Shown: positions 40,174 to 51,635, numbered from the stretch's first letter. The stretch: DNA of 64,000 nt from Zobellella taiwanensis (GCF_003012795.1 NZ_PXYH01000020.1:1-64000); one strand, 5' to 3'. Notes: generated by a model not told the origin, from the sequence alone. Made by a program: numbers and translations.

Positions 40174-40974
40174 ATGAACGAATCCCTGTTGCTGCGGCCT
40201 GCGGCGCCCGGCGTCTGGGAGCTGGTGCTGAACCGGCCCGGCTGCCACAACGCCTTCGACGACGCGCTGATTGCCGCCATGATCCAGCAGCTTGATAACG
40301 CCGCCCATCTGCTCGATCTGCGGCTGCTGGTGCTGCGCAGCACGGGCAGGCACTTCAGTGCCGGCGCGGATCTGGCCTGGATGCAGCGCGCGGCGGGCTA
40401 CAGCCGGCGGCAGAACCTGGCCGACGCCGAGCAACTGGCCCTGCTGCTGCGGCGGCTGGATCAGTTCCCCGGCCCCACCCTGGCCCTGGTGCAGGGGGCG
40501 GCCTACGGCGGCGCCCTGGGCCTGGTCGCCTGCTGTGACCTGGTGGTCGCCGCCGCCGATGCCCGCTTCTGCCTGAGCGAGGTGCGCCTGGGGCTTATTC
40601 CCGCCACCATAGCCCCCTATGTGCTGCGCGCCCTGGGGCCGCGCCAGGCCCGGCGCTATATGCTGACCGCCGAGCTCATTCCCGCCCGGGAGGCCGAACG
40701 GCTGGGCCTGGTGCACCTGCTGGCCGAGCCCGGCCAGAGCCTGGACGAGGCGGCGGCGCCCCTGATCCGGGCGCTGTTGCGCAATGGCCCGGTGGCGCTG
40801 GCCGCCGCCAAGCAGCTGATCCGGGAGTTCGCCTACCGCCCCATCAACGGGCCGCTGATCGAAGACAGCGCCCGCCGCATCGCCGAGTTGCGGGCCGGCG
40901 CCGAGGCGCAAGAGGGCATCGGCGCCTTCCTGCAAAAACGGCCGCCGGCCTGGGAGGATGAGGATGTTCACTAA
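40174..40974 (+). CDS. liuC: Methylglutaconyl-CoA hydratase
   Basis: This 266-aa crotonase-fold enzyme has RSTGRHFSAGADLAWMQRAA, AYGGALGLVACCDLVVAA and CLSEVRLGLIPATIAPYVLR, the AUH/LiuC pattern. It hydrates 3-methylglutaconyl-CoA to HMG-CoA. AAGGAG, supplied just past the MITE end, precedes the ATG. It overlaps liuA by 11 bases. Confidence 0.95.
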   Translation: MNESLLLRPAAPGVWELVLNRPGCHNAFDDALIAAMIQQLDNAAHLLDLRLLVLRSTGRHFSAGADLAWMQRAAGYSRRQNLADAEQLALLLRRLDQFPGPTLALVQGAAYGGALGLVACCDLVVAAADARFCLSEVRLGLIPATIAPYVLRALGPRQARRYMLTAELIPAREAERLGLVHLLAEPGQSLDEAAAPLIRALLRNGPVALAAAKQLIREFAYRPINGPLIEDSARRIAELRAGAEAQEGIGAFLQKRPPAWEDEDVH

Positions 40975-42931
40975 GCTCTTGGTCGCCAACCGGGGCGAAA
41001 TCGCCTGCCGCATCATCCGCACCGCCCACCGGCTCGGCATCGCCTGCGTGGCGGTCTACTCCGACGCCGACCGGAACGCCCGCCATCTGGCCCTGGCCGA
41101 CGAAGCCTGGCACCTGGGCCCGGCGCCGGCCACCCAGAGCTACCTGAACCAGCACCGGCTGCTGGCCATCGCCCGGGCTTCTGGCGCCCAGGCGGTGCAC
41201 CCGGGCTACGGCTTCCTGTCGGAAAACGCCGACTTTGCCCGCGCCTGCGCCGCCGCCGGCCTGGTCTTCGTCGGCCCGCCCGCCGAGGCCATCGCCGCCA
41301 TGGGCTCCAAGTCCGCCGCCAAGGCGCTGATGGAAACGGCCGGGGTGCCGGTGGTACCCGGCTACCACGACCCAGAACAATCCCCCGAGCGGCTGCGGCA
41401 GGAGGCCGGACGCTGCGGCTTTCCGCTGCTGCTGAAGGCGGTGGCCGGCGGCGGCGGCAAGGGCATGCGCATAGTCAACCATCTCGCTGAATTCGACGAG
41501 GCCCTGGCGGCGGCCCGGCGCGAGGCCAGGGCCGCCTTCGGCGACGACGCCATGCTGCTGGAACGCTACCTGCCAAGGAGCCGCCACGTGGAGGTGCAGG
41601 TGTTCTGCGACCAATTCGGCCAGGGCCTCTATCTGGCCGAGCGGGACTGCTCGGTGCAGCGCCGCCACCAGAAGGTGCTGGAGGAGGCCCCCGCCCCCAA
41701 TCTCGCCCCCGAAACCCGGGTGGCCATGGGCGAGGCGGCGGTGCGCGCCGCCCAGGCCATCGACTACCAGGGCGCCGGCACCGTCGAGTTCCTCTACCAG
41801 GAGGACGGCCGCTTCTACTTTATGGAGATGAACACCCGGCTGCAGGTGGAGCACCCGGTGACCGAGCTGGTCACCGGCCTGGATCTGGTGGAATGGCAGC
41901 TGCGGGTGGCGGCGGGCGAGCCGCTGCCGCTGACCCAGGAGCAGGTGATCGTCCGCGGCCACGCCGTCGAGGCACGGGTCTACGCCGAAGACGCCGACCA
42001 GGGCTTCCTGCCCGCCGCCGGTCCCCTGCACTACCTGCGCGAGCCGGCCACCGGCCCCCAGGTGCGGCTGGATACCGGGGTGCGCGAGGGCGACGAGGTG
42101 GGCATTCACTACGATCCCCTGGTCGCCAAGCTGATCGTCTGGGATCACAGCCGCGAGCTGGCCCTGCACTGGCTGGCCCGGGCCCTGGCCCAGTACCGCA
42201 TCGGCGGGGTCAGGACCAACCTGCGCTTTCTGCACGCCCTGGCGGGCTCGGCGCCGCTGCTCGCCGCCGAGCTGCACACCGGCTTTATCGAGCAGCACCG
42301 GGCGCTGCTCTTTGCCCCGCCCGCCCTGTCCCCCTCCCGGGTGCTGGCCCTGGCCGCCGCCGGCTGGCTGGCGCTGGAGCCGAACGACGAGAGTGCTCCC
42401 TTCGCCGGCCACTCGGGCTGGTGGCTTAACCTGCCAGAAAGGCGCCAACTGGAGCTGGAATACGGCGGGGAGCGGCACCGGGTGGTGCTGGAGGCCGACG
42501 CCGATGGCTGGCGGGTGGAGGTCGGTGCCCATTGCCACCGCCTCCGCACCCGCCTCGACGGCGACCGGCTGCAGGCAGAACTGGATGGCGAGGCCCTGGC
42601 CTGCCACTGCGCCCGCCACGCCGACCAGTTGTGGCTGTTCCACCGGGGCGAGCGCCACGACCTGCGCCTGGCCCCGCTCGAGGTCGCCCGGCACCAGGGC
42701 AGTCACCAGGCCGGCCTCAGGGCGCCCATGCCCGGGATCATCGGCCAGTTGCGGGTGGCGGTGGGCGACACCGTCGTCGCCGGCCAGACCCTGCTGGTGC
42801 TGGAGGCGATGAAGATGGAGCACCCCCTGCGCGCCCCCGCCGCCGGAAGGGTGGCGGACATTTTCTGCCGGGCAGGCGACCAGGTAAGCGAAGGGGACGA
42901 ACTGCTGCGGCTGGAGGGAGCGGATGGATAG
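40964..42931 (+). CDS. liuA: Methylcrotonoyl-CoA carboxylase, biotin-containing (alpha) subunit
   Basis: This 655-aa subunit has a biotin carboxylase domain ([23 protein letters not shown]-grasp [29 protein letters not shown]) and a C-terminal biotinyl domain with the acceptor Lys in [15 protein letters not shown]. The ATG at 40964 has GGAGG seven bases upstream; the one at 40958 is too close to it. It pairs with LiuB and overlaps the HMG-CoA lyase gene by 8 bases. Confidence 0.97.
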   Translation: MFTKLLVANRGEIACRIIRTAHRLGIACVAVYSDADRNARHLALADEAWHLGPAPATQSYLNQHRLLAIARASGAQAVHPGYGFLSENADFARACAAAGLVFVGPPAEAIAAMGSKSAAKALMETAGVPVVPGYHDPEQSPERLRQEAGRCGFPLLLKAVAGGGGKGMRIVNHLAEFDEALAAARREARAAFGDDAMLLERYLPRSRHVEVQVFCDQFGQGLYLAERDCSVQRRHQKVLEEAPAPNLAPETRVAMGEAAVRAAQAIDYQGAGTVEFLYQEDGRFYFMEMNTRLQVEHPVTELVTGLDLVEWQLRVAAGEPLPLTQEQVIVRGHAVEARVYAEDADQGFLPAAGPLHYLREPATGPQVRLDTGVREGDEVGIHYDPLVAKLIVWDHSRELALHWLARALAQYRIGGVRTNLRFLHALAGSAPLLAAELHTGFIEQHRALLFAPPALSPSRVLALAAAGWLALEPNDESAPFAGHSGWWLNLPERRQLELEYGGERHRVVLEADADGWRVEVGAHCHRLRTRLDGDRLQAELDGEALACHCARHADQLWLFHRGERHDLRLAPLEVARHQGSHQAGLRAPMPGIIGQLRVAVGDTVVAGQTLLVLEAMKMEHPLRAPAAGRVADIFCRAGDQVSEGDELLRLEGADG

Positions 42932-43811
42932 GGTCAAGCTGGTGGAGGTGGGCCCGCGGGACGGGCTGCAGAACGAGGCCGCCCTGGTCCCCACCGACAT
43001 CAAGATAGCCCTGGTCGAACGGCTGGCCGACTGCGGCCTGCGGCATATAGAGACGGCCAGTTTCGTCTCGCCCAAGTGGGTGCCGCAAATGGCCGACGGC
43101 GCCGCCGTGCTGGCCGGCATCCGCCGCAAGGCCGGGGTGGTCTACTCGGCGCTCACCCCCAATCTCAGGGGGCTGGAGGCGGCCCTGGCCGCCGGCGCCG
43201 ACGAGGTGGCGGTGTTCACCGCCGCCTCCGAGTCGTTCTGCCAGAAGAACATCAACTGCTCCATCGAGCAGAGCCTGGCGCGCTTCACGCCCGTGCTGGC
43301 CGAGGCCTGGGCCCGACGGATCCGGGTGCGGGGCTATGTGTCCACCGTGCTCGGCTGCCCCTACGAGGGCGACATCGGCCCCGATGCCGTGGCCCGGGTG
43401 GCAGGGGCCCTGTACCGAATGGGCTGTGCCGAGATTTCCCTCGGCGACACCATCGGCACCGGCACCCCGGGCAAGGCCAAAGCCATGCTGGCGGCGGTGC
43501 GCCGGGAGGTGCCGATAGAGCGGCTCGCCGCCCACTTCCACGACACCTACGGCCAGGCCCTGGCCAACCTCTACGCCGTGCTGGAAGAGGGAGTGCGCAT
43601 CGTCGACTGCTCGGTGGCGGGCCTGGGCGGCTGCCCCTATGCCAGGGGCGCCTCCGGCAACCTGGCCAGTGAGGACCTGGTCTACCTGCTGCACGGGCTG
43701 GGCTTCAAAACGGGGGTGGATCTGGCCAGGCTGGTGGAAACGGGGCACTGGATAAGCCAGCAACTGGGGCGTGAAAACGGCTCCAAGGTGGGCCGGGCCA
43801 TGAATGGTTAG
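42924..43811 (+). CDS. liuE: Hydroxymethylglutaryl-CoA lyase
   Basis: This 295-aa TIM-barrel enzyme cleaves HMG-CoA to acetoacetate and acetyl-CoA, finishing leucine degradation. It has [16 protein letters not shown] with catalytic Arg/Asp, the metal-binding His pair in [14 protein letters not shown] and the Cys loop [16 protein letters not shown]. It is the last gene of the liu operon; repeat copy E follows 13 bases later and may help end the transcript. Confidence 0.96.
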   Translation: MDRVKLVEVGPRDGLQNEAALVPTDIKIALVERLADCGLRHIETASFVSPKWVPQMADGAAVLAGIRRKAGVVYSALTPNLRGLEAALAAGADEVAVFTAASESFCQKNINCSIEQSLARFTPVLAEAWARRIRVRGYVSTVLGCPYEGDIGPDAVARVAGALYRMGCAEISLGDTIGTGTPGKAKAMLAAVRREVPIERLAAHFHDTYGQALANLYAVLEEGVRIVDCSVAGLGGCPYARGASGNLASEDLVYLLHGLGFKTGVDLARLVETGHWISQQLGRENGSKVGRAMNG

Positions 43812-43824
43812 TCTGGCTGTTAGC

Positions 43825-43936
43825 AAAGAGACAACAGGGCGACCTCCGACGACACGCTGTGAATACCTCCCTGTACGCTCGCACATGCCATCCTTGGCAT
43901 GTGACGGTCGGCGGAGGCCATCCCTGTTGTCTCTTT
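43825..43936. repeat. Palindromic intergenic repeat, copy E (AT-type, perfect 15-bp TIR)
   Basis: This 112-bp unit has perfect 15-bp inverted ends (AAAGAGACAACAGGG at 43825-43839 and its complement at 43922-43936) and an inner stem CACATGCCA-TCCT-TGGCATGTG (43882-43903). Its end sequence differs from that of copy C but is just as self-complementary. Confidence 0.9.
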
Positions 43937-44067
43937 CAAGCCCCGACGCCGTCTGGGGATGGAGCCGTCAAGCAGCAGAGGGACTATGGGGAGGATACTG
44001 GGCCGACGCCATCAGGAGCATAAAGCACTTAAATAGCTGCTCCGAATAGTAAATCACTGTCGGCGGC

Positions 44068-44162
44068 GACCGGGTTCCGCTAAGCAGACCCTCCGCGCCA
44101 GGGATGGCGCGGCGGAGCCCCCAGGGATGGGTTCATGGCGAGTCTGCGTGCGGGGCCCAGTC
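44068..44162. repeat. Palindromic intergenic repeat, copy F (GC-type)
   Basis: This 95-bp unit is nearly identical in its core to copy A (CCGCGCCA-GGGA-TGGCGCGG at 44093-44112), with imperfect ends (GACCGGGTTCCGC / GCGGGGCCCAGTC). It lies in the gap between the liu operon and the TRAP transporter; 43937-44067 around it holds nothing else I recognise. Confidence 0.85.
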
Positions 44163-44186
44163 GATGTAGCACTATTAGGATCAGTT

Positions 44187-44213
44187 ATTTAAAAAGGCGC
44201 CCGCGGGCGCCTT
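44187..44213 (-). terminator. Intrinsic terminator of the TRAP transporter operon
   Basis: On the minus strand a stem AAGGCGCCC/GGGCGCCTT (44194-44213) is followed by a run of T (44187-44195 on the complement). It lies 23 bases after the dctP stop codon. Confidence 0.88.
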
Positions 44214-44236
44214 CAAGGTACAGGATCAAGGCAGTA

Positions 44237-45238
44237 TCAGCCGCGGATCTTCTGCAGTTCGGCCTGTACGTCGTCCCACAGCTGCTGGCCCACTTCCTTG
44301 GCGATGCCCTGGTTGACCTCGGTCAGGCGCTCGCGCATGCGATCCACCTGGGCCGCGTCCAGCTCGTTCACTTCCATGCCCTTTTCCTTCAGCTCGGCCA
44401 GGGCCCAGGCCGCTTCTTCCCGGGTATCGCGACGCTCGAAATCGCGGGAGGCCGCGGCGGCCTGCTCGAGCACCCGGCGCTCGTCGTCGGACAGCTTGTC
44501 CCAGAACTTCTTGCTCACCAGCACTATCCAGGGGCTGTAGACGTGGTTGGTCACGGTCAGGTACTTCTGCACCTCGTAGAACTTGCTGGAGAGGATGGTG
44601 TTGTAGGGGTTTTCCTGGCCGTCCACGGTGCGGGTTTCGAGCGCGGTGAACAGCTCGGAAAACGCCATGGGCACGGCGTTGGCGCCCAGCGCCTTGAAGC
44701 TGTCGAGGAAGACGTTGTTCTGCATCACCCGCAGGCGGATGCCGTCCATGTCTTCCAGGCTGGTCACCGGCCGCTGGCTGTTGGTCAGGTTGCGAAAGCC
44801 GTTTTCCCAGTACACCAGGCCGACCAGCCCCTTTTCTTCCAGCTTGGCCTTCACCTGCTCACCCACGGGGCCGTCGAGCACGGCGTCGGCTTCCTCGGCA
44901 TTGTTGAACAGGAAGGGGGTATCCCAGATGGCCATTTCCGGCACTATGCCGACCAGGGTGGCGGTGGAGCCCACCATCATCTCCTGGGCGCCGCCCAGCA
45001 GGGCCTGCTGCATCTGCAGATCCGAGCCCAGGGTGGCGGCGCCGAAGGCACGCACCTTCATCTTGTCGCCGGACAGCTTGCCCACCTCGGCGGCGAATTT
45101 CTGCACCGCCCGGCCCTGGTTGGAGTCTTCGTTCAGACCATAGCCGAAGCGGATCATCCGTGACTGGATGTCGGCCGCCATGGCGTTGGCGGACACCAGG
45201 CCGATCAGGCCGGACAGTACGAGGGTTTTCAGTTTCAT
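44237..45238 (-). CDS. TRAP transporter periplasmic solute-binding subunit (DctP family)
   Basis: This 333-aa binding protein has a signal peptide (residues 1-22, ending ANAMA) and DctP-family features: IRLRVMQNNVFLDSFKALGA carrying the conserved carboxylate-binding Arg, and AFSELFTALETRTVDGQENP. It is third in the order dctQ-dctM-dctP. The location beside gntK-edd-eda and GntR-type operators indicates a sugar acid such as gluconate as ligand; this is inference. Confidence 0.93.
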   Translation of the reverse strand: MKLKTLVLSGLIGLVSANAMAADIQSRMIRFGYGLNEDSNQGRAVQKFAAEVGKLSGDKMKVRAFGAATLGSDLQMQQALLGGAQEMMVGSTATLVGIVPEMAIWDTPFLFNNAEEADAVLDGPVGEQVKAKLEEKGLVGLVYWENGFRNLTNSQRPVTSLEDMDGIRLRVMQNNVFLDSFKALGANAVPMAFSELFTALETRTVDGQENPYNTILSSKFYEVQKYLTVTNHVYSPWIVLVSKKFWDKLSDDERRVLEQAAAASRDFERRDTREEAAWALAELKEKGMEVNELDAAQVDRMRERLTEVNQGIAKEVGQQLWDDVQAELQKIRG

Positions 45239-45272
45239 GGGAATATCCTTATCAAGTTAACAAGACCCGAGG

Positions 45273-46550
45273 TCAGGACAGCCAGCTCAGTGGCCAGAGT
45301 ACCAGCTGCGGGAACAGCACCAGCAGTGCCAGCAGCGCGAAGTAGGCGACGATAAAGGGCATGACGCCCCGCACCACCGCTTCCATTTTCATGTTGCCCA
45401 CGCCGGAGACCACGTTGAGCACAGTGCCCACCGGCGGGGTGATCAGCCCGATACAGCCGGACATGATGAAGATGAGGCCGAAGTACACCGGGTGCACCCC
45501 GGCGGCGGCGGCCATGGGCGCCAGCACCGGCGCCAGGATCAGGATGGCGGGGGTGAGATCCATCACCATGCCGATCACCAGCAGGAACAGCACCACCAGC
45601 GCCATAAACAGCATGGGGCTGCCCAGCACCGGCTCGAACAGGTCAATCAGCTGGCGCGGCAGATCCGCCAGGGTGATCATGTAGGAGGACGCCATGGCGG
45701 CACCGGCCAGGAACATCACCACTGAGGTGGTCTTGGAGGCGTCGATCAGCACCTTGTATACCCCTTTCAGATCCAGTTCCCGATATACCAGGGTGGTGAT
45801 GATCAGGGCGTAGACCGCCGCCACCACCGCCGCCTCTGTGGGGGTGAAGATGCCGCCGCGCAGGCCGCCGACGATGATCACCGGCAGCAACAGGGCCCAG
45901 ATGCTGCGGCGCATCACCCGGCCGCGCTCCTTCCAGCTGGCTTTCTCCTCCACCGGCAGCTCCTTGCCGCGCACTATCCAGCCCCAGGCGACGGCGATGG
46001 CCACCGCCATCATGATGCCGGGCGCGATACCCGCCAGGAACAGCTGGCTGATGGAGGTGTTGGTGGTCACTCCGTAGATGATAAAGGGCATGGACGGCGG
46101 AATGATGGGGCCGATGATGCCGCCGGAGGCGATCAGGCCGCCGCTGCTGCCGAGCGGGTAGCCCTGGCGGCGCATCATCGGCAGCAGCAGGGTGGCCAGG
46201 GCGGCGGTGTCGGCGATGGCCGAACCGCTCATGGAGGCCAGCAGCACCGAGGCGCCGATGGCCACGTAGCCCAGGCCGCCGCGCACATGGCCGAAATAGA
46301 CCCGGGCCAGGTCCACGATGCGCCGCGACAGGCCGCCGGCGGTCATCAGCTCGCCGGCCAGCACGAAGAAGGGCACCGCCAGCAGGGGGAAGTTGTCGAA
46401 TCCCGCCTGCACGTTCTGCGCCAGCAGCTGGGCGTCGAAGAAGTCGAGCTGGATCATCAGCGCCAGGGCGGTCAGCATCAGGGCGAAGGCGATGGGCACG
46501 CCGATGCTCATGGAGCTGAACAGAACCGCCAGGAAGATTGCGATGGACAT
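45273..46550 (-). CDS. TRAP transporter large permease subunit (DctM family)
   Basis: This 425-aa membrane protein is hydrophobic over its full length, with the DctM segments AVPFFVLAGELMTAGGLSRR, GSAIADTAALATLLLPMM and GLIASGGIIGPIIPPSMPFI. It forms the sodium-coupled channel with DctQ. The start at 46550 follows GGAGTA; an upstream frame extension is not membrane-like. The dctQ stop lies 10 bases upstream. Confidence 0.95.
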   Translation of the reverse strand: MSIAIFLAVLFSSMSIGVPIAFALMLTALALMIQLDFFDAQLLAQNVQAGFDNFPLLAVPFFVLAGELMTAGGLSRRIVDLARVYFGHVRGGLGYVAIGASVLLASMSGSAIADTAALATLLLPMMRRQGYPLGSSGGLIASGGIIGPIIPPSMPFIIYGVTTNTSISQLFLAGIAPGIMMAVAIAVAWGWIVRGKELPVEEKASWKERGRVMRRSIWALLLPVIIVGGLRGGIFTPTEAAVVAAVYALIITTLVYRELDLKGVYKVLIDASKTTSVVMFLAGAAMASSYMITLADLPRQLIDLFEPVLGSPMLFMALVVLFLLVIGMVMDLTPAILILAPVLAPMAAAAGVHPVYFGLIFIMSGCIGLITPPVGTVLNVVSGVGNMKMEAVVRGVMPFIVAYFALLALLVLFPQLVLWPLSWLS

Positions 46551-46560
46551 GGGGTACTCC

Positions 46561-47079
46561 TTACTTGGCGGACGATGTTGAGGCCGGCTCGCAACCGGCG
46601 GCGCGACGGCAGAACAGCTCCAGCGCCATCTCGCGCAGCAGCAGCAGCGCCATGCAGGCGGCCATGGTGAAGACGGCGGCGGCGGCCAGCCCCAGGGGGT
46701 AGCCCAGTACCGGGCTGCGGCTGTCGATGCCCACCAGGATCTGGGCCCAGGCACCCACCAGCAGGTGGTAGAGGGCCCAGCCGATCAGGAGCCGGCTCAG
46801 CCAGCGGCACAGTAACCTGGCCGGGGCCGGCAGCCGGTCCACCACCAGGTCGAAGCGCAGGTGCTGGTTGTCGACCGTGGCCAGCACGGCGCCGATGCAC
46901 ACCAGCCAGACAAACAGCAGGCGGGAAATTTCCTCGTAGCCGGCCAGGCCGGTGTTGAACAGATAACGCAGCACCACGTTCAGGAACACGGCGCACACCA
47001 TGCCGAACATGCTGACGGCCAACATGGCCTCCGCTGCACGGCGCAGCAGGGACACGGGTTTAGGGGACATCTCCGCCAT
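46561..47079 (-). CDS. TRAP transporter small permease subunit (DctQ family)
   Basis: This 172-aa protein has four membrane helices and the family segment FNTGLAGYEEISRLLFVWLV near residue 42. It is the first gene of the minus-strand TRAP operon; its 5' end faces the twin operator at 47112-47137, 33 bases away. An alternative start three codons in (MSPKPV) is possible. Confidence 0.92.
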   Translation of the reverse strand: MAEMSPKPVSLLRRAAEAMLAVSMFGMVCAVFLNVVLRYLFNTGLAGYEEISRLLFVWLVCIGAVLATVDNQHLRFDLVVDRLPAPARLLCRWLSRLLIGWALYHLLVGAWAQILVGIDSRSPVLGYPLGLAAAAVFTMAACMALLLLREMALELFCRRAAGCEPASTSSAK

Positions 47080-47111
47080 GGCTTCTACTCCATTCCATTG
47101 CCCAGTGGGAA

Positions 47112-47137
47112 GTTACCAGTAACATGTTACGCGTAAC
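47112..47137 (-). promoter_or_regulatory. Twin GntR operator in front of the TRAP operon
   Basis: Two 12-bp palindromic sites, GTTACCAGTAAC (47112-47123) and GTTACGCGTAAC (47126-47137), are separated by AT. They match the GTTACC-GGTAAC type of LacI-family GntR operators. The same twin arrangement occurs before gntK. Confidence 0.85.
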
Positions 47138-47352
47138 CACTCAAAACAATAAAGCTCAACGTGACAACAAAGTTAAAAAATGGGACTGGCTTCAAAAAAC
47201 GGGGAAAAGCCATCGCCTGCCGACAGCACCAAAAAAAACACACCAACCAATTGATAATTAAAAACTTAATAAGAAAACGCAGTACCTTTTCCTGATCATT
47301 TCATATCTGGGTAGTTTTCTCAGATGCCAAGGGACTGTTCACATTGAGCAAG

Positions 47353-47378
47353 GTTACCAGTAACATGTTACCCGTAAC
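47353..47378 (+). promoter_or_regulatory. Twin GntR operator in front of gntK-edd-eda
   Basis: GTTACCAGTAAC (47353-47364) and GTTACCCGTAAC (47367-47378) repeat the spacing of the TRAP-side operator. A third partial site, ATTACCAGTA, follows near 47412 just before the gntK ribosome site. The 240 bases between the twin operators are AT-rich and should hold both promoters. Confidence 0.85.
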
Positions 47379-47437
47379 CAGACATAGTGTCGGTTATCCG
47401 CCCCAGGGCAAGATTACCAGTAGGGACAGAGGTCAAC

Positions 47438-47948
47438 ATGACTGGAGAAAGCATCATAGTGATGGGCGTTACCGCCTGTGGCAAATCGAGCGTGGGCGCC
47501 GCCCTGGCCCGGGCGCTGGACGCCAAGTTTATCGACGGCGACGACCTGCATCCCAGGGCCAATATCCTCAAGATGGCCGAGGGCATACCGCTCGGCGACG
47601 AGGACAGGGCGCCCTGGCTGGAGCGGATCCGCGACGCGGTATTCAGCATCCGCCACAAGAGCGAAACCGGGGTCATCGTCTGCTCCGCACTCAAGCGCCA
47701 TTATCGCGACAGCATCCGCGCCGGCAACGATCGGGTGCGCTTTCTCTTTCTCGACGGCGACTTCGAGCTGATCCTGGCCCGGCTGCGCCGGCGCAACGGC
47801 CACTTTATGCCCGAGTCCCTGCTGCAGAACCAGTTCGAGGTGCTGGAACGCCCCGGCGCCGACGAGCCGGACGTTACCTTCATCAGCATCGACGGCGACT
47901 TCGACGACGTGGTCAACCGCGCCCTCGCCGCCATCAAGGGAGAAGCCC

Positions 47949-47959
<11 letters not shown>
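47438..47959 (+). CDS. gntK: Gluconokinase
   Basis: This 173-aa kinase phosphorylates D-gluconate to 6-phosphogluconate. The P-loop is VMGVTACGKSSVGAALA (about residue 8), followed by FIDGDDLHPRANILKMAEGI and CSALKRHYRDSIR, all typical of GntK/IdnK. The ATG at 47438 lies after the operator region, with GAGGTCA in front. It overlaps edd by 11 bases. Confidence 0.96.
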
Positions 47960-49760
<1,801 letters not shown>

Positions 49761-49763
49761 CCC

Positions 49764-50402
49764 ATGAGCTGGACCCTTTCCCCCGCCGACGTCTTTTCCG
49801 CCTCCCCCGTGGTCCCGGTGATGGTAGTGGAAGACGCCGCCGACGCCGTGCCCCTGGCCAAGGCCCTGGCCGCCGGCGGCATCACGGTGTTTGAAGTGAC
49901 CCTGCGCTCGGCCGCGGCGCTGGACGCCATCAGTGCCATCGCCCGCGAGCTGCCCGAGGCCCTGGTGGGCGCCGGCACCGTGCTCAACGTGGCGCAGTAC
50001 GACGCCGCCGTGGCCGCCGGCGCCAAATTCGTGATCACTCCCGGCTTCACCCCGGCCCTGCTCAAGCATGCCAAGGCCGGCCCGGTGCCGCTGATGCCCG
50101 GCATCGCCACCCCCTCCGAGGCCATGCAGGCGCTGGAGCTGGGCTACACCCACCTCAAGTTTTTCCCGGCGGAGATCAACGGCGGCGCCAAGGCGCTCAA
50201 GGCCCTGGCCGGCCCCCTGCCCCAGCTGCGCTTCTGCCCCACCGGCGGTGTCAGCGCCGCCAACGCCAGGGACTACCTGGCGGTGAAGTCGGTGATGACG
50301 GTGGGCGGCTCCTGGATGCTGCCGGCGGAGCGGGTCGCCGCCAAGGACTGGGACGGCATCACCCGCCTGGCCGCGGACGCGGTGGCGGCGGTAAAAGGCT
50401 GA
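49764..50402 (+). CDS. eda: KDPG aldolase (Entner-Doudoroff)
   Basis: This 212-aa class I aldolase splits KDPG into pyruvate and glyceraldehyde 3-phosphate. It has VEDAADAVPLAKALAAGG, the Glu motif EVTLRSAAAL, GAGTVLN, and the Schiff-base Lys in THLKFFPAEINGG (about residue 134), then CPTGGVS. It is three bases after edd. Confidence 0.97.
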   Translation: MSWTLSPADVFSASPVVPVMVVEDAADAVPLAKALAAGGITVFEVTLRSAAALDAISAIARELPEALVGAGTVLNVAQYDAAVAAGAKFVITPGFTPALLKHAKAGPVPLMPGIATPSEAMQALELGYTHLKFFPAEINGGAKALKALAGPLPQLRFCPTGGVSAANARDYLAVKSVMTVGGSWMLPAERVAAKDWDGITRLAADAVAAVKG

Positions 50403-50517
50403 AAGCTGGAAGTACATCGCTTGTAGGGTCGAATTTATTCGACCGAATCATAGCGGCGCTGCGGGAATGGCCCATTGAAATGGGCCCTACGGCACTGGAA
50501 GCTAAATGACGTTAAAA

Positions 50518-50545
50518 GCCGCTTCGGGTTGGAAGCGGCTTTTTA
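50518..50545 (+). terminator. Intrinsic terminator of gntK-edd-eda
   Basis: The stem GCCGCTTC/GAAGCGGC (50518-50525 and 50532-50539) is followed by TTTTTAATTT. Two smaller inverted repeats (GGTCGAA-TTTA-TTCGACC near 50428 and GGGCCCAT-type near 50470) sit between it and the eda stop. Confidence 0.88.
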
Positions 50546-50579
50546 ATTTCTTCCGGCTTAAAGCTTCAGGCTTCCGGCT

Positions 50580-51578
50580 TCACAGGCTTTCTCCCAGCTT
50601 CAGTTCGAAGCCCAGATCCAGGGTGCGCTCACCGATGGGCTCGCCGCGCAGCCGGGCCAGCAGCCGCTCGGCGGCAACCTGCCCCATGGCCTTGCGCGGG
50701 GTGATCACGCTGGCCAGCCTGGGCACTATCGCCTGGCCGATATCGTGGCCGTGGAAGCCGGCCACGCCGATCCGCCCCGGCACCGCTATGCCCCGGCGCT
50801 GGCACTCGAAGATGGCGCCCACCGCCAGATCGTCGTTGGTGCAGAAGATGCCGTCCAGCTCCGGGTATTTGTCCAGTGCCTCGGCCAGCAGATCCGCCCC
50901 CAGGGAATAGGAAGAGGCACGTTCGGTCAGCAGCGAGCGCGGCATCAGGCCGTGCAGCTGCATGGCGGCGGCGTAGCCCTGTTGGCGCTGCAGGGTGCGC
51001 ACGTCCTGGCGGGCGCCGAGGTAGACGATATGGCGATAACCACGAGCTATCATCGCCTCCACCATGGCCCGGGCGGCGGCGATGTTGTCGATACCCACCG
51101 CCTGCTCGATGCAGGAAGAGCACACATCCATGATCTCCACCACCGGCACCCCGGAGGTCTGGATCATCTTGAGGGTACGGGCGGTATGGTAGCTCTCGGA
51201 CAGGATAAGGCCGTCCACGTTGTAGGACAGCAGCGAGGCGATGCGCTCCTCCTCCACCTTGGCGCTGTAGCCGTAGTGGGCCAGCATGGTCTGATAGCCA
51301 GCCGCCTCGGTCACCTGCTCGATGCCGCGCAGCACCTCGGCGAACACCTGGTTGGTCAGCGAGGGCAGCAGCACGCCGATGGCGTGGCTCTTGGCGTTGG
51401 AAAGGATGTCCGGCGCCCGGTTGCGGATATAACCGAGTTCGTCCAGGGCCTGGGCTATCTTCTCGCCGGCGGCGGCGGACACCTGGGCCGGATCCTTGAG
51501 GTAGCGGCTGACCGTCATCTTGGTCACCCCGACCCGGTCGGCCACGTCCTGCAGTGTGGGTCTTTTCTTCTTGGTCAT
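50580..51578 (-). CDS. gntR: LacI-family gluconate operon repressor
   Basis: This 332-aa regulator has an N-terminal LacI helix-turn-helix (TLQDVADRVGVTKMTVSRYL), a hinge helix and a periplasmic-binding-like core (IGVLLPSLTNQVFAEVLRGI, SASYSLGADLLAEAL-type region, FCTNDDLAVGAIFECQRRGI). It fits GntR by similarity and by location beside gntK-edd-eda. It likely represses both the TRAP and the gntK arms through the twin GTTAC operators and itself through the palindrome at 51589-51624, with release by gluconate or 6-phosphogluconate. Confidence 0.92.
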   Translation of the reverse strand: MTKKKRPTLQDVADRVGVTKMTVSRYLKDPAQVSAAAGEKIAQALDELGYIRNRAPDILSNAKSHAIGVLLPSLTNQVFAEVLRGIEQVTEAAGYQTMLAHYGYSAKVEEERIASLLSYNVDGLILSESYHTARTLKMIQTSGVPVVEIMDVCSSCIEQAVGIDNIAAARAMVEAMIARGYRHIVYLGARQDVRTLQRQQGYAAAMQLHGLMPRSLLTERASSYSLGADLLAEALDKYPELDGIFCTNDDLAVGAIFECQRRGIAVPGRIGVAGFHGHDIGQAIVPRLASVITPRKAMGQVAAERLLARLRGEPIGERTLDLGFELKLGESL

Positions 51579-51588
51579 ATAAATGCAA

Positions 51589-51624
51589 AAAGCCTGTTAT
51601 GTTACAAGTAACATAACAGGCTTT
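51589..51624 (-). promoter_or_regulatory. Extended palindromic GntR-type operator upstream of gntR
   Basis: A perfect 17-bp inverted repeat (AAAGCCTGTTATGTTAC and GTAACATAACAGGCTTT) around a 2-base centre lies 10 bases before the gntR start. Its centre, GTTACAAGTAAC, matches the operators before gntK and dctQ. The extra arm length is unusual. Confidence 0.8.
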
Positions 51625-51635
51625 GCGTGGGGAAG

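Noticed and set aside
40844..43129. A 761-codon minus-strand frame opposite liuA
   Set aside because: Same GC-driven artefact, no start context and no recognisable domain.
51589..51624. Intrinsic terminator reading on the minus strand
   Set aside because: A T-rich tail is present, but the loop would be 2 bases and it would sit directly before the gntR start codon; the GTTAC centre fits an operator better.
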